Positions 7,484 to 14,772 of a stretch of DNA of 64,000 bases are shown piece after piece. The position numbers and the translations under genes are program-made. Numbering within the stretch: position 1 is the first letter of the stretch; every line of letters starts with the position of its first letter. The notes under the pieces were generated by a model that made no database searches, was not told the origin of the DNA, and worked only from the letters and a program-made list of their open reading frames with translations. The DNA is from Actinoallomurus purpureus. Its GTDB lineage: Bacteria > Actinomycetota > Actinomycetes > Streptosporangiales > Streptosporangiaceae. The stretch spans positions 186,001 to 250,000 of the forward strand of contig NZ_JAMXMY010000014.1 in the NCBI RefSeq assembly GCF_024055795.1. The letters run 5' to 3'.

Positions 7484-8746
7484 ATGGGCGCGCGAACTCG
7501 GGCAGAGCACCTCGACCTCGACCTCGCCGGACTGGACTTCTGGGCCCGTCCCCCCGAGGAGCGGTTGGCGGCCTTCGCCCGGCTGCGGGCGCGCGACCGG
7601 CCGGTCTTCGTCAAGGAACAGCGGGTGCCGTTCGTCCGGGCGGGACGGGGCTTCTACGCACTCGTACGCCACGCCGACGTGGTGCACGCCAGCCGGAACG
7701 CGAAGGTCTTCAGCAGCGAACCGGCGGCGACCTCGCCCGAACCCCCGCCGTGGATCGTCCTGCTGTTCGGGCGGCCCATGGTCAACATGGACGATCCACG
7801 CCACGCACGGCTCCGGCGGATCGTGTCCCGCGCGTTCACACCCCGCCGGCTGGCCGGCATCGACGAGCACATCGCCGCGACCGCCGGCGCGATCGTCGAC
7901 GACGTCCTGGAGCGCCGGTCGGGCGACTTCCTGGCCGACGTGGCGGCCCGCCTGCCCATCAGGGTGATCTGCGCGATGATGGGCGTCCCGGAGCGGGACC
8001 ACGCCAAGGTCGCCGCCTGTGTGGACGCCATGACGGCGTACTCCGGGGTCCGGGGCGACGTCGTACGGCTCCGCACGCTCCGCCTCCTGGCGGGCAACCT
8101 CAAGGCCATCGTCGTGCTGCACCGCCTGGTCGCGCGGCTGGGTCGCGAGCGTCGCCGCCGACCGGCCGACGACCTGGTCTCGGCGCTGGTGAACGCCGAT
8201 GTCGACGGCGAGCGGCTGTCGCTGCGCGAGCTGGGGGCGTTCTTCGACCTGTTGCTCGTGGCCGGGAACGAGACGACACGGAACGCCCTCGCGCACGGGC
8301 TGAAACTGTTCACCGACCATCCGGACCAGCGGGCGCTGCTGATGGCGGACTTCGACGCCCGGATCGGCGGGGCGATCGAGGAGATCGTGCGCCACGTCTC
8401 ACCGATCATGCAGTTCCGGCGCACGCTGACCTGTGATCACGAGATGAACGGCCAGACCTACCGCAAGGGCGACAAGGTCGTGCTGTTCTACCTGTCCGCC
8501 AATCGGGACGAGAGCGTGTTCGCCGACCCGGACGTCTTCGACATCGGCCGCGATCCCAACCCGCATGTCGGGTTCGGTGGTCCAGGGCCTCACCTCTGCC
8601 TGGGCGCCAATCTGGCCCGGCGGGAGCTCACCGCCATGTTCCGGGAGCTGTTCACACGCGTCCCGGGAATCCGGGCGACCGGTGAGCCGGAGTTGCTGCT
8701 GAGCGGCTTCGACAACGGAATAAAGCGCCTGCCGTACGAGATCTGA
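7484..8746 (+). CDS. Cytochrome P450
   Basis: This heme monooxygenase of 420 aa starts at the ATG at 7484, which has GGAGGGGGG just before it; a GTG at 7451 would add 11 residues without support. Hallmarks: I-helix AGNETT (residues 260-265), ExxR at Glu300-Arg303 (EEIVR), and the heme loop VGFGGPGPHLCLGANLARRE with the thiolate Cys at 372. The N-terminal half (MVNMDDPRHARLRRIVSRAF) and the MMGVPE motif resemble bacterial CYP124/125/142-type enzymes acting on lipids or sterols, but the substrate cannot be assigned. No ferredoxin gene is adjacent. The next gene starts 11 nt downstream, so the two are probably co-transcribed. Confidence 0.92.
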   Translation: MGARTRAEHLDLDLAGLDFWARPPEERLAAFARLRARDRPVFVKEQRVPFVRAGRGFYALVRHADVVHASRNAKVFSSEPAATSPEPPPWIVLLFGRPMVNMDDPRHARLRRIVSRAFTPRRLAGIDEHIAATAGAIVDDVLERRSGDFLADVAARLPIRVICAMMGVPERDHAKVAACVDAMTAYSGVRGDVVRLRTLRLLAGNLKAIVVLHRLVARLGRERRRRPADDLVSALVNADVDGERLSLRELGAFFDLLLVAGNETTRNALAHGLKLFTDHPDQRALLMADFDARIGGAIEEIVRHVSPIMQFRRTLTCDHEMNGQTYRKGDKVVLFYLSANRDESVFADPDVFDIGRDPNPHVGFGGPGPHLCLGANLARRELTAMFRELFTRVPGIRATGEPELLLSGFDNGIKRLPYEI

Positions 8747-8757
8747 GGCGAGTCATC

Positions 8758-10080
8758 GTGGTCCTCCGCACGCGTCTGCCGATGCTGATCATCGGTGCCA
8801 CGCTCCTCGCGGCGCTGGCCGCGACCCTGGGCTTCGCGGTCAGGCGCGCGGCCACCTCGAACGCCCGTGAACCGGCCCGGCCGATCGGCGTCGTGGGGGC
8901 CCGCGGTGTCACCGACTGGCCGGCGTGGGGCTTCACCCACACGGACTACAGCGCCGACAAGGGACCGGCCAGCAGCACCGCCGCGGCCGCGATCTCACGG
9001 CAGCCCGTCCTGCAGAACCAGCACATCATGGGATGGGGCGCGGGCAATCCGGAGCCCACGCCCGGCACCTTCGACTTCCGCTCGCTCGACGAGCGCCTGC
9101 AGTACATCAGGAGGACGCGGGGGACTCCCGTCATCACCCTGTGCTGCGCGCCCGACTGGATGAAGGGCGGCAGGCCCGGCGCGACGGACTGGAGCAGGCT
9201 GGAGGTCGCCCCGACCCGCGACCATTTCCGCGACTACGCCGAACTCGCCGCCACGGTCGCCCGGCGCTATCCGGACGTGCACTACTTCGCCGTCTGGAAC
9301 GAGCTCAAGGGCTTCTTCGACAAGAAGGCCGACCGCTGGCGGTACGAGGACTTCACCGACTTCTACAACGCGGTCTATGACGCCGTGAAGGCGGTGAACC
9401 CGCAGATCAAGGTGGGCGGACCGTACATCCCGATGTACAGCTTCGTGCGGGGCCACCAGTCTGCGGTGCGCGGGCCCTGGGGGAGCATCGACCAGCGCGT
9501 CATCGACGCCATCGACTACTGGCTGGCGCACAAGCACGGCGCCGACTTCATCGCGGTGGACGGGCCCACGGCCAGCGACGACCGGGACGTCTATCCGGAC
9601 GAGGTGACGGCGCTCGGCAAGCTCGGCGCGATCGACACCTGGCTGCGCTCGAAGACGACCCTGCCGATCTGGTGGAGCGAGTACTACGTCGAGCCGCAGA
9701 GCCTTCCGTGGGCCGAGAACAAGCGTCTCGCCATCAACGCGGCGGCGCTCATCGAGTTGGCAAGGACCGGCGTCACCACCGTCCTGTACTGGAACAACGA
9801 GGCACAGGACGCTCGCTGCCAGGGCTGCCTGTGGATCAGCACCCTCGTACGCACCGGCGGCGTACCCGGGGGCATGCTGACCCTCCTGCAGAATTTCGCC
9901 CGATGGTTCCCCGCCGGCACGCAGCTGGTCGGCCTGTCGTCGGCCGACGCGCGCGTCCGGGTGCTCGCCCAGCCGCACGAGGCCGTCGCCGTCAATGTGA
10001 GCGACCGCCGGGTCCGCACGCGGGTCGGTGGTGACGAACTCTCCCTCGCACCGTATGAGATCCGCTGGCTGGATCGGTAG
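8758..10080 (+). CDS. Membrane-anchored or secreted clan-A glycoside hydrolase (GH39-like)
   Basis: The GTG at 8758 is preceded by GAGGCGAG overlapping the P450 stop. This 440-aa protein has an uncleaved-anchor-like or signal helix at residues 8-28 (PMLIIGATLLAALAATLGFA). The TIM-barrel signature is clear: the acid/base Glu in AVWNELKGF (Asn181-Glu182) at the end of strand 4, and a nucleophile candidate in PIWWSEYYVEP (Glu308) at the end of strand 7, which is the clan GH-A pattern. It resembles GH39 xylosidase-like proteins found in exopolysaccharide loci. It ends with a small beta domain. Its substrate is probably a surface polysaccharide, given the assembly operon nearby. Coupling to a P450 is unusual. 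Confidence 0.78.
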   Translation: MVLRTRLPMLIIGATLLAALAATLGFAVRRAATSNAREPARPIGVVGARGVTDWPAWGFTHTDYSADKGPASSTAAAAISRQPVLQNQHIMGWGAGNPEPTPGTFDFRSLDERLQYIRRTRGTPVITLCCAPDWMKGGRPGATDWSRLEVAPTRDHFRDYAELAATVARRYPDVHYFAVWNELKGFFDKKADRWRYEDFTDFYNAVYDAVKAVNPQIKVGGPYIPMYSFVRGHQSAVRGPWGSIDQRVIDAIDYWLAHKHGADFIAVDGPTASDDRDVYPDEVTALGKLGAIDTWLRSKTTLPIWWSEYYVEPQSLPWAENKRLAINAAALIELARTGVTTVLYWNNEAQDARCQGCLWISTLVRTGGVPGGMLTLLQNFARWFPAGTQLVGLSSADARVRVLAQPHEAVAVNVSDRRVRTRVGGDELSLAPYEIRWLDR

Positions 10081-10134
10081 ACGGCCCCGTGGCCGTCCGC
10101 GCACCGTTGGCCCGGCGATCGTCCTCACATCGGC

Positions 10135-10659
10135 TTAGTGGATGCCGAATCGCGTCATGCGGTGATGGAACGGCCGGGCACCGATCCGCCCGTGCCGGAA
10201 GCCCATCCGACCGTGACGGAACCCCATACGCCCGTGCCTGAAGCGGTGGAAGCCCATGCGGCCGTGGTGGAATCGGTGGTGGCGGAAGTGATGCCGGTGG
10301 TGGCGGAAGTGGCGGCGGAAGTGGCGGAAGTGATGCCGGTGGTGCCTGAAGTGATGGCGGAAGTGATGCCGGTGGTGTCGCCACCACGGCCGGAAGTGAT
10401 GCCGCCGGAAGTGATGTCGGCGGAAATGACGCCGGAAGTGGCGGCGGTGCCGGAAGTGGCGGCGATGGTGATCATCCTGCGCCACCGCGACTCCTTCGCC
10501 ACGGCCCTGCGCGACGTCGCCGCGAGTCGGCGCGGAGGCGGTCCGGGTGACGCCGCCCCGGGTCAGATCCGGCTGCGCGGTCGCGGGCGTTGCCGTGAAC
10601 AGCGCGGCAGCGACCGCGGCGCTCAGCAGGCCGACAGCGGTGCTTTTCTTCGTCAGCAC
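10135..10659 (-). CDS. Secreted His/Arg/Phe-repeat protein, family B
   Basis: A GTG start (10659) with AAGGAAGGAG six nt upstream gives a 174-aa protein. The signal peptide MLTKKSTAVGLLSAAVAAAL is of the same type as the four family members upstream. After a Thr/Arg/Gly stretch, residues from about 62 onward are almost only His, Arg and Phe in short units (HHFRRHHFR, RHHRHHFRHHF), then HGRMGF repeated four times with variations. The charge is strongly positive, with a metal-binding His content. It has no Cys and no known domain. Candidate roles are metal sequestration or binding of anionic polymers at the cell wall. The GC-rich repeats are built from CAC/CGC/TTC codons. Function is unproved. 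Confidence 0.75.
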   Translation of the reverse strand: MLTKKSTAVGLLSAAVAAALFTATPATAQPDLTRGGVTRTASAPTRGDVAQGRGEGVAVAQDDHHRRHFRHRRHFRRHFRRHHFRRHHFRPWWRHHRHHFRHHFRHHRHHFRHFRRHFRHHRHHFRHHRFHHGRMGFHRFRHGRMGFRHGRMGFRHGRIGARPFHHRMTRFGIH

Positions 10660-10720
10660 ATCGAACTCCTTCCTTGAAGGGACTAATCGCCTGATTTCGC
10701 GCCGGGGGTCGGAGTGAAAA

Positions 10721-10748
10721 GGGCGCCGGAGTGGCCACTCCGGCGCCC
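10721..10748 (-). terminator. Palindromic terminator GGGCGCCGGAGTGG/CCACTCCGGCGCCC
   Basis: A perfect 14-bp stem (10721-10734 with 10735-10748) is followed on the minus strand by TTTT. It lies downstream of the gene at 10855-11292. A close sequence relative serves the gene at 12451. Confidence 0.75.
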
Positions 10749-10854
10749 CGTCCGAGGAACTTTCACCCCGCCTTTTGGCTCAGGCGACGACTTTCCCGAT
10801 CTCGGCCGCCGTCATCGCCGTCGAGCCGGCGGCGCGTCGGCCTCCCGCTCCGGG

Positions 10855-11292
10855 TCAGTCGATGAACGCGCGCGCGTCACCGGCTCGGGCGAACACGTCG
10901 TCGCCGCGGATGACGGCCGAGGCGCCGTCGTCCCGGTTCCTGAGGAACCCGCGCCCGCTGAATCCGTCGTCATCGTCCCGGAACCGGTTGCGACGGAAGC
11001 AGCAGTCCCGGTCCTGGTCGTGGAAGCGGTGGCGGCGGAACCGGAACTGGAAGTTGTCGTTGCGGGCGATCGCGACGTTGTTGTTGCGGTTGTGGACACG
11101 GACCCGCACGATGATCCGGTTCTTGTTCACGTTGACGTTCCTGTTGGCGTTCCTGTTGTGGTGGTGGGAGCTCCAGCGGTGGTGCCCGTGCCAGGTGGGA
11201 ACCTGGGCCGACGCGGGCGAACCGGTGAGCAGGATGCCGGCTGCGGTAGCGGCGACGACCAGACCGCCTGCGGCGCTTGTCTTCTTCAGCAC
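10855..11292 (-). CDS. Small secreted protein with NRNNN core, family B
   Basis: The GTG start at 11292 lies in GGAGTTGACGTGCTGAAGAAG. Of 145 aa, the signal peptide is MLKKTSAAGGLVVAATAAGI with cleavage at ASAQ. The mature N-terminus is QVPTW, as in two paralogues, then His/Asn-rich (HGHHRWSSHHHNRNANRN), then the family core RIIVRVRVHNRNNNVAIARN. The alternating hydrophobic/basic pattern on both sides of NRNNN suggests a beta-hairpin. The second half is Arg/Asp/Phe-rich with a Cys-Cys pair (DRDCCFRRNRF). It is a secreted, probably cell-surface protein of unknown function. Confidence 0.75.
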   Translation of the reverse strand: MLKKTSAAGGLVVAATAAGILLTGSPASAQVPTWHGHHRWSSHHHNRNANRNVNVNKNRIIVRVRVHNRNNNVAIARNDNFQFRFRRHRFHDQDRDCCFRRNRFRDDDDGFSGRGFLRNRDDGASAVIRGDDVFARAGDARAFID

Positions 11293-11429
11293 GTCAACTC
11301 CTTGTTGCCGGAAATGGCCCGATGGCCATCAGCGCCCGTTTTGAGCGCCATAGGCGTACTTTCCCGACAACTCTCTTGGCACGGCAATCGTCGGGTAAGT
11401 TGCCCATAAAAGCCTCCGAGACGACGAAA

Positions 11430-11464
11430 GCCCCGGGGCTGGAGTCTCGCTCCGGCCCCGGGGC
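11430..11464 (-). terminator. Terminator after the gene at 11554
   Basis: GCCCCGGGGCTGGAG at 11430-11444 pairs with CTCCGGCCCCGGGGC at 11450-11464 (one wobble, 5-nt loop). It is followed on the minus strand by CTTTCGTC. It separates two family B genes, which are therefore transcribed separately. Confidence 0.7.
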
Positions 11465-11553
11465 CAATGGTGCGTCGATGGATGTAACGGTGATGGCGTA
11501 ACTTTAGGTATTTACTAGTGAAAATCAGCTCGAATGCGGACAAGACGAGCAGG

Positions 11554-12162
11554 TCACGGCGTCGACCATGACGCTTCCCCGGCCTTCTGATCAGCGCCCG
11601 AGGCGCTTCTCTTGCTCTGCGTCCCACCCTGGAGACTGCGGGCGCCGGCATCGTCCTTGCGGTCGGCGGCCTGCTCGCTGCGGCCGTCGCTGACATCCTT
11701 GCGGCCTTGGGCCACGTCGGCACGGCCCGAGGCCTCGTCGGCGTTCAGGGGCCGGCGCACCTGGGAGGCGGTCTGCGTGGCATTCGGCGTCGGCGCCGTG
11801 GTCGTCGGACCAGCGGTCGGCAAGGCGTCCGTCGACGGGTCGTGCTGCTTCTGCTGCTGCCGCTGCTTCTCGCGCTGCCATTCCCGCTGGCGCTGGAACT
11901 CGTGCTCCTTCTGCGCCTGCGCCTGGCCGTTACGGGCGATGGCGATGTTGTTGTTCCTGTTGTAGATGAAGATCCGGATGAAGATGCGCGGCCGGTTCCT
12001 GTTCAGGCTCACGTGGTGGTGCACGTGGCGGAAGGAGAAGTGGTGACGGTGGTGCCAATCGCGGACGAGGCTGCCCTGAGCGTGTGCGGGCGAGCTTGTG
12101 AGCAGGGCGCCGGCGGCTGCCGCGACCACCAGGCCCATAGAGGCGCTCTTGTTTTTCAGCAC
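11554..12162 (-). CDS. Small secreted protein with NRNNN core and long Gln/Thr tail, family B
   Basis: The real start is the GTG at 12162 (AAAGGAGACCGACGTG), giving 202 aa; the frame is open 59 codons further up but that part lacks a signal. The signal peptide is MLKNKSASMGLVVAAAAGAL, cleaved at AHAQ. A His-rich part (DWHHRHHFSFRHVHHHVSLN) is followed by the family core FIRIFIYNRNNNIAIARN and the Gln-rich helix EHEFQRQREWQREKQRQQQK. A Thr/Pro linker and a hydrophilic C-terminal region with repeated Asp/Gly/Arg (RADVAQGRKDVSDGRSEQ) are unique among the paralogues. No enzymatic motif is present. Confidence 0.73.
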   Translation of the reverse strand: MLKNKSASMGLVVAAAAGALLTSSPAHAQGSLVRDWHHRHHFSFRHVHHHVSLNRNRPRIFIRIFIYNRNNNIAIARNGQAQAQKEHEFQRQREWQREKQRQQQKQHDPSTDALPTAGPTTTAPTPNATQTASQVRRPLNADEASGRADVAQGRKDVSDGRSEQAADRKDDAGARSLQGGTQSKRSASGADQKAGEASWSTP

Positions 12163-12321
12163 GTCGGTCTCCTTTGCTGAAATGGTCCTGAAACGCCACG
12201 CGACCCGACCTCTCCCCGAGTTGGGAGAGCGTTGTGCCGGTCGAAGGGCTTCGGGGCCAATTGTCGGAAGGTGATTCGAAGATCCCTTGTGGGGATCATC
12301 GACTCGTCGTAGGCAAAAGAG

Positions 12322-12349
12322 GGGCGCCGGAGCGGTCACTCCGGCGCCC
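12322..12349 (-). terminator. Terminator after the gene at 12451
   Basis: GGGCGCCGGAG at 12322-12332 pairs with CTCCGGCGCCC at 12339-12349. It is followed on the minus strand by CTCTTTTGC. The stem is nearly the same as that at 10721-10748, showing that terminators were duplicated with the genes. Confidence 0.7.
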
Positions 12350-12450
12350 TCGCGGCGGGAGCGGCTTAGCGACTCAGCGGCTCCTGTGGCCGTTTCATCG
12401 GCCCGAGTCGTTGACGTGGCTGTGTAGCACCGCCATTCGCCGCATCAGTG

Positions 12451-12846
12451 TCAGTTGCCGGGGGCGCCGGGCGTAGGAGTGGCGCCCGGACGGCCGTAGT
12501 AGTCGTCCTCCTTCTGCTTCTGCCACTGCTTGTTCTTCTGGTCCTGGTCCTGCCACTCCCGCTGGCGCTGGAACTCGTGTTGCTTCTGCGCCTGAGCCTG
12601 GTCATTGCGGGCGATGGCGATGTTGTTGTTGCGGTTGCGGATCCGGACGCGGATGTGGTTGAAGAGCTCGTTCTCGTTCGCGTTGAAGTTCCGGTGGTGC
12701 GCCCGGAAGCGGAAGTGGTGGCTGGACGACCAGCCGCCGCCACCACCCCAGGTCGGAATCTGGGCGGACGAGGGCGAACTGGTGAGCATGACGCCTGTGG
12801 CGGTGGCGATTGCCAGACCGCCGATGGCGAGCGTCTTCTTCAGCAC
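12451..12846 (-). CDS. Small secreted protein with NRNNN core, family B (duplicate 1)
   Basis: The GTG start at 12846 (AAGGAGACCGACGTG) gives 131 aa. The signal peptide is MLKKTLAIGGLAIATATGVM with cleavage at SSAQ, and the mature start is QIPTWGGGGGW. Next come FNANENELFNHIRVRIRNRN and NNIAIARN, then the Gln/Arg/Glu helix AQAQKQHEFQRQREWQ and QDQDQKNKQWQKQKEDD, and a Gly/Pro/Thr tail. It is highly similar to the gene at 13675 through both coding and upstream DNA. It is predicted to be exported, with a beta-hairpin-like core and a helical Q-rich tail; function is unknown. Confidence 0.76.
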   Translation of the reverse strand: MLKKTLAIGGLAIATATGVMLTSSPSSAQIPTWGGGGGWSSSHHFRFRAHHRNFNANENELFNHIRVRIRNRNNNIAIARNDQAQAQKQHEFQRQREWQDQDQKNKQWQKQKEDDYYGRPGATPTPGAPGN

Positions 12847-12990
12847 GTCGGTCTCCTTATTTCTATCGGAATGGCGCGATGGCCCCTCACGAACCGGCGC
12901 TGCCCCCCGTGTTTCGGAAGGACGCCGTGGTTTGTAACATTCCCGCGTAGTTTCTCGAGAAGATAACTACAGGGTAAGAAGAAAATAAAG
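12451..12990 (-). repeat. Tandem duplication, unit 1 (gene plus upstream region)
   Basis: It matches 13675-14180. Besides the genes, about 140 nt upstream are conserved, including AACTACAGGGTAAGAAGAAA and ATAAAGAGCGAA and the block GGTTTGTAACATTCCC. Differences are mostly single substitutions, so the duplication is fairly recent. Confidence 0.8.
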
Positions 12991-13493
12991 AGCGAATTCT
13001 AAAAATCGGACGTATGGGCTGGTTCTCTGACTAGCTTCTCAAGCAACCCGGAATGGACGGCTGAATGCCTTACCGGAGGTCTGGCGTCGTTCTGGGCTTC
13101 GTCTGGCCTGGCGTGTCGTCGTCGACGGCGTGCCGATTCGGCCTTAGATTCGAGCCGGGCCTCGACTGTCGTTCGCCTTTCTTCTGCACGGGCCGCAACG
13201 GGGAGCTGTGCCGCCGTGGCCCGCTGGAAGGGACGAATAGGGGATATCCGGCATGGGTGGCCCGGTGTCGGCTGTCGGACGCCGGCCGGGCATGGGAACG
13301 CCGTGGCCCGGCAGGAGCAGCTGAGAATCCGGCCGTACTGCGCCGAGGGCGCGGTGCCGGCCCTGACGTGTTGCCGCGCGCAGGCGCAGGCCGACTCGCC
13401 GCGCAAGGGGCGGTGAGTGCGCGGGGGTCCGCTCGCCGACCCGGGCTCTTTGGGCGGAGGCGTAGGGCACCGGATCGTCGGCCCGCATGCGGT
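12991..13493. other. About 500 bp without a recognisable gene
   Basis: Frames are open on both strands because of the GC content, but none has a ribosome site, family signature or consistent codon bias. The stretch separates the two duplicated family B genes and ends at the inverted repeat 13494-13534. Confidence 0.5.
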
Positions 13494-13534
13494 ACGACGT
13501 TCACCGCGGCCTTTTCTGCCGCGGTGAACGTCGT
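13494..13534. repeat. Perfect 16-bp inverted repeat
   Basis: ACGACGTTCACCGCGG at 13494-13509 pairs with its exact complement at 13519-13534 around CCTTTTCTG. The right arm lies inside the broken copy of the flippase/GT-C gene, so the palindrome marks the breakpoint of that fragment. Confidence 0.7.
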
Positions 13535-13655
13535 GGGGAAGAACAGTCACGCCGCGAGGAGATGGGCGCCAGGGCACATGAAGGATTACGCCCGTGGCAC
13601 GATCTCTGCGCCGTGGCTCCGCGGGCCCGCCGCCAGGAAGGGTGTCGCCGGCAGA
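13519..13655 (-). pseudogene. Broken partial copy of the flippase/GT-C gene
   Basis: This stretch aligns with 15504-15640 in the 1170-aa membrane protein gene. Exact identity includes GAACGTCGTGGGGAAGAACA (13526-13545 and 15510-15529) and CGCCGCGAGGAGA, and the right end GCCGCCAGGAAGGG matches GCCGCGAGGAAGGG. Translated on the minus strand it begins ATPFLAAGPRSHGAEI, like AAPFLAAGLQNYGGEI, and ends AHLLAA-stop-LFFPTTFT against ACLLAAYVFFPTTFA. It has an in-frame TGA and a frame break in between. It is a non-functional fragment of a paralogue or of a local duplication. Confidence 0.75.
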
Positions 13656-13674
13656 CCGATCGCGCCCGGAGGTG

Positions 13675-14019
13675 TTAGTCCTCCTTCTGCTTCTCCCACT
13701 GCTTGTTCTTCTGGTCCTGGTCCTCCCACTGCCGCTGGTTCTGGAACTCGTGCTGCCTCTCCGCCTGCGCCTGAGTGTTGCGGGCGATGGCGATGTTGTT
13801 GTTGCGGTTCCGGATCCGGAGGCGAATGTGGTTGAAGAGCTCGTTCTCGTTCGCGTTGAAGTTGCTGTGACGCGAGGAGTGCCGGAAGTGGCTTGAGTGG
13901 CCCGAACAGCAGCCTCCGTCCCAGGTGGGCACCTGGGCGGACGCGGGCGAACCTGTCAGTACAACGCCCGCAGCGGCAGCGATCACAAGGCCGCCCAAGG
14001 CGTACGTCTTTTTCAGCAC
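13675..14019 (-). CDS. Small secreted protein with NRNNN core, family B (duplicate 2)
   Basis: The GTG start at 14019 has the ribosome site AAGGAGACCGAC. Of 114 aa, the signal peptide is MLKKTYALGGLVIAAAAGVV with cleavage at ASAQ. The mature start QVPTWDGGCC carries two Cys not present in duplicate 1, followed by His/Ser residues. The core is FNANENELFNHIRLRIRNRN and NNIAIARN, then a Q/E-rich tail. It ends right after KQKED, without the Gly/Pro tail of duplicate 1; the stop falls next to the pseudogene fragment, so the duplicate may have lost its 3' end at that junction. Function is unknown. Confidence 0.76.
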   Translation of the reverse strand: MLKKTYALGGLVIAAAAGVVLTGSPASAQVPTWDGGCCSGHSSHFRHSSRHSNFNANENELFNHIRLRIRNRNNNIAIARNTQAQAERQHEFQNQRQWEDQDQKNKQWEKQKED

Positions 14020-14180
14020 GTCGGTCTCCTTTTATCGGAATGGCGCGATGGCCCTCACGAACCGGCGGTGCCCCCGTGTTTCGGGAGGACGCCGTGGTTT
14101 GTAACATTCCCCCGGACTTTCTCGTGAAGATAACTACAGGGTAAGAAGAAAATAAAGAGCGAAACCTAAAAATCGGACTT
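13675..14180 (-). repeat. Tandem duplication, unit 2 (gene plus upstream region)
   Basis: Partner of 12451-12990. The shared upstream region ends near 14180, after CCTAAAAATCGGAC. Confidence 0.8.
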
Positions 14181-14352
14181 TTCGTCTTGTTTTCCGACCA
14201 GCCCTACATTGACTCTCAGAATGGACAGTGTGATGCTCGGGATGAGGTCGGATCTGATTCTGGAGTGCCCCGCACTTGGTGTGTCGTGCGCGACTGCAGG
14301 CTACGTCGGCGCTACGGTCGTGGCCGCAGGCGTGTGCCGTCAGGCCTTGCGT

Positions 14353-14772
14353 TCAGCGGTCGAACGCCCACGACTCGTCGCCGTCATCGGGGTTCGTCAC
14401 ATCCGCCTGGCGCATTCCCGGTGAATTTCCCCGATTCGGGGAGATTGCAACAGCCAGGGCGGTCGGCACCGTACAAACGGCCGCGACGGCGATGAGACCC
14501 CCGCGTGGCGACCAGATGGAGCACACCAGCATCATCTCGGCAACGGTGGCGTTCAGCGCGATCGCCGCGGCGCCGGCCACGATGACACGTGCCGCCCGGT
14601 CGAGCCGGGCGAGGAGCCGGGCCGTACAGAAAGCCGGCGTGACGAGGGCGAATGTCGGAACGAGCGGACCGGTGACCAATGACGGCGTACCGGAGGGGAG
14701 GAGAGCCGTGGCGGCAAGGCCGGCGATGAGGAATGCGGCAGACGCCGGGAAAATCACCTGTCGTCCGCGCAT
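14353..14772 (-). CDS. Small integral membrane protein at the end of the polysaccharide operon
   Basis: The ATG at 14772 overlaps the stop of the upstream gene (TGATG), so translation is coupled; an open extension to 14841 is not needed. The product has 139 aa with four predicted membrane segments (IFPASAAFLIAGLAATALL, TGPLVPTFALVTPAFCTA, VIVAGAAAIALNATVAEMML, LIAVAAVCTVPTALAVAIS) and a hydrophilic C-terminus. No family is recognised. By position it is an accessory factor for export or polymerisation of the polysaccharide. Confidence 0.7.
   Translation of the reverse strand: MRGRQVIFPASAAFLIAGLAATALLPSGTPSLVTGPLVPTFALVTPAFCTARLLARLDRAARVIVAGAAAIALNATVAEMMLVCSIWSPRGGLIAVAAVCTVPTALAVAISPNRGNSPGMRQADVTNPDDGDESWAFDR

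Noticed and set aside
12999-13577. Several open frames on both strands in the gap between the duplicated genes
   Set aside because: Arg/Pro-rich translations typical of random high-GC DNA; no start signals; part of the stretch is pseudogene DNA.
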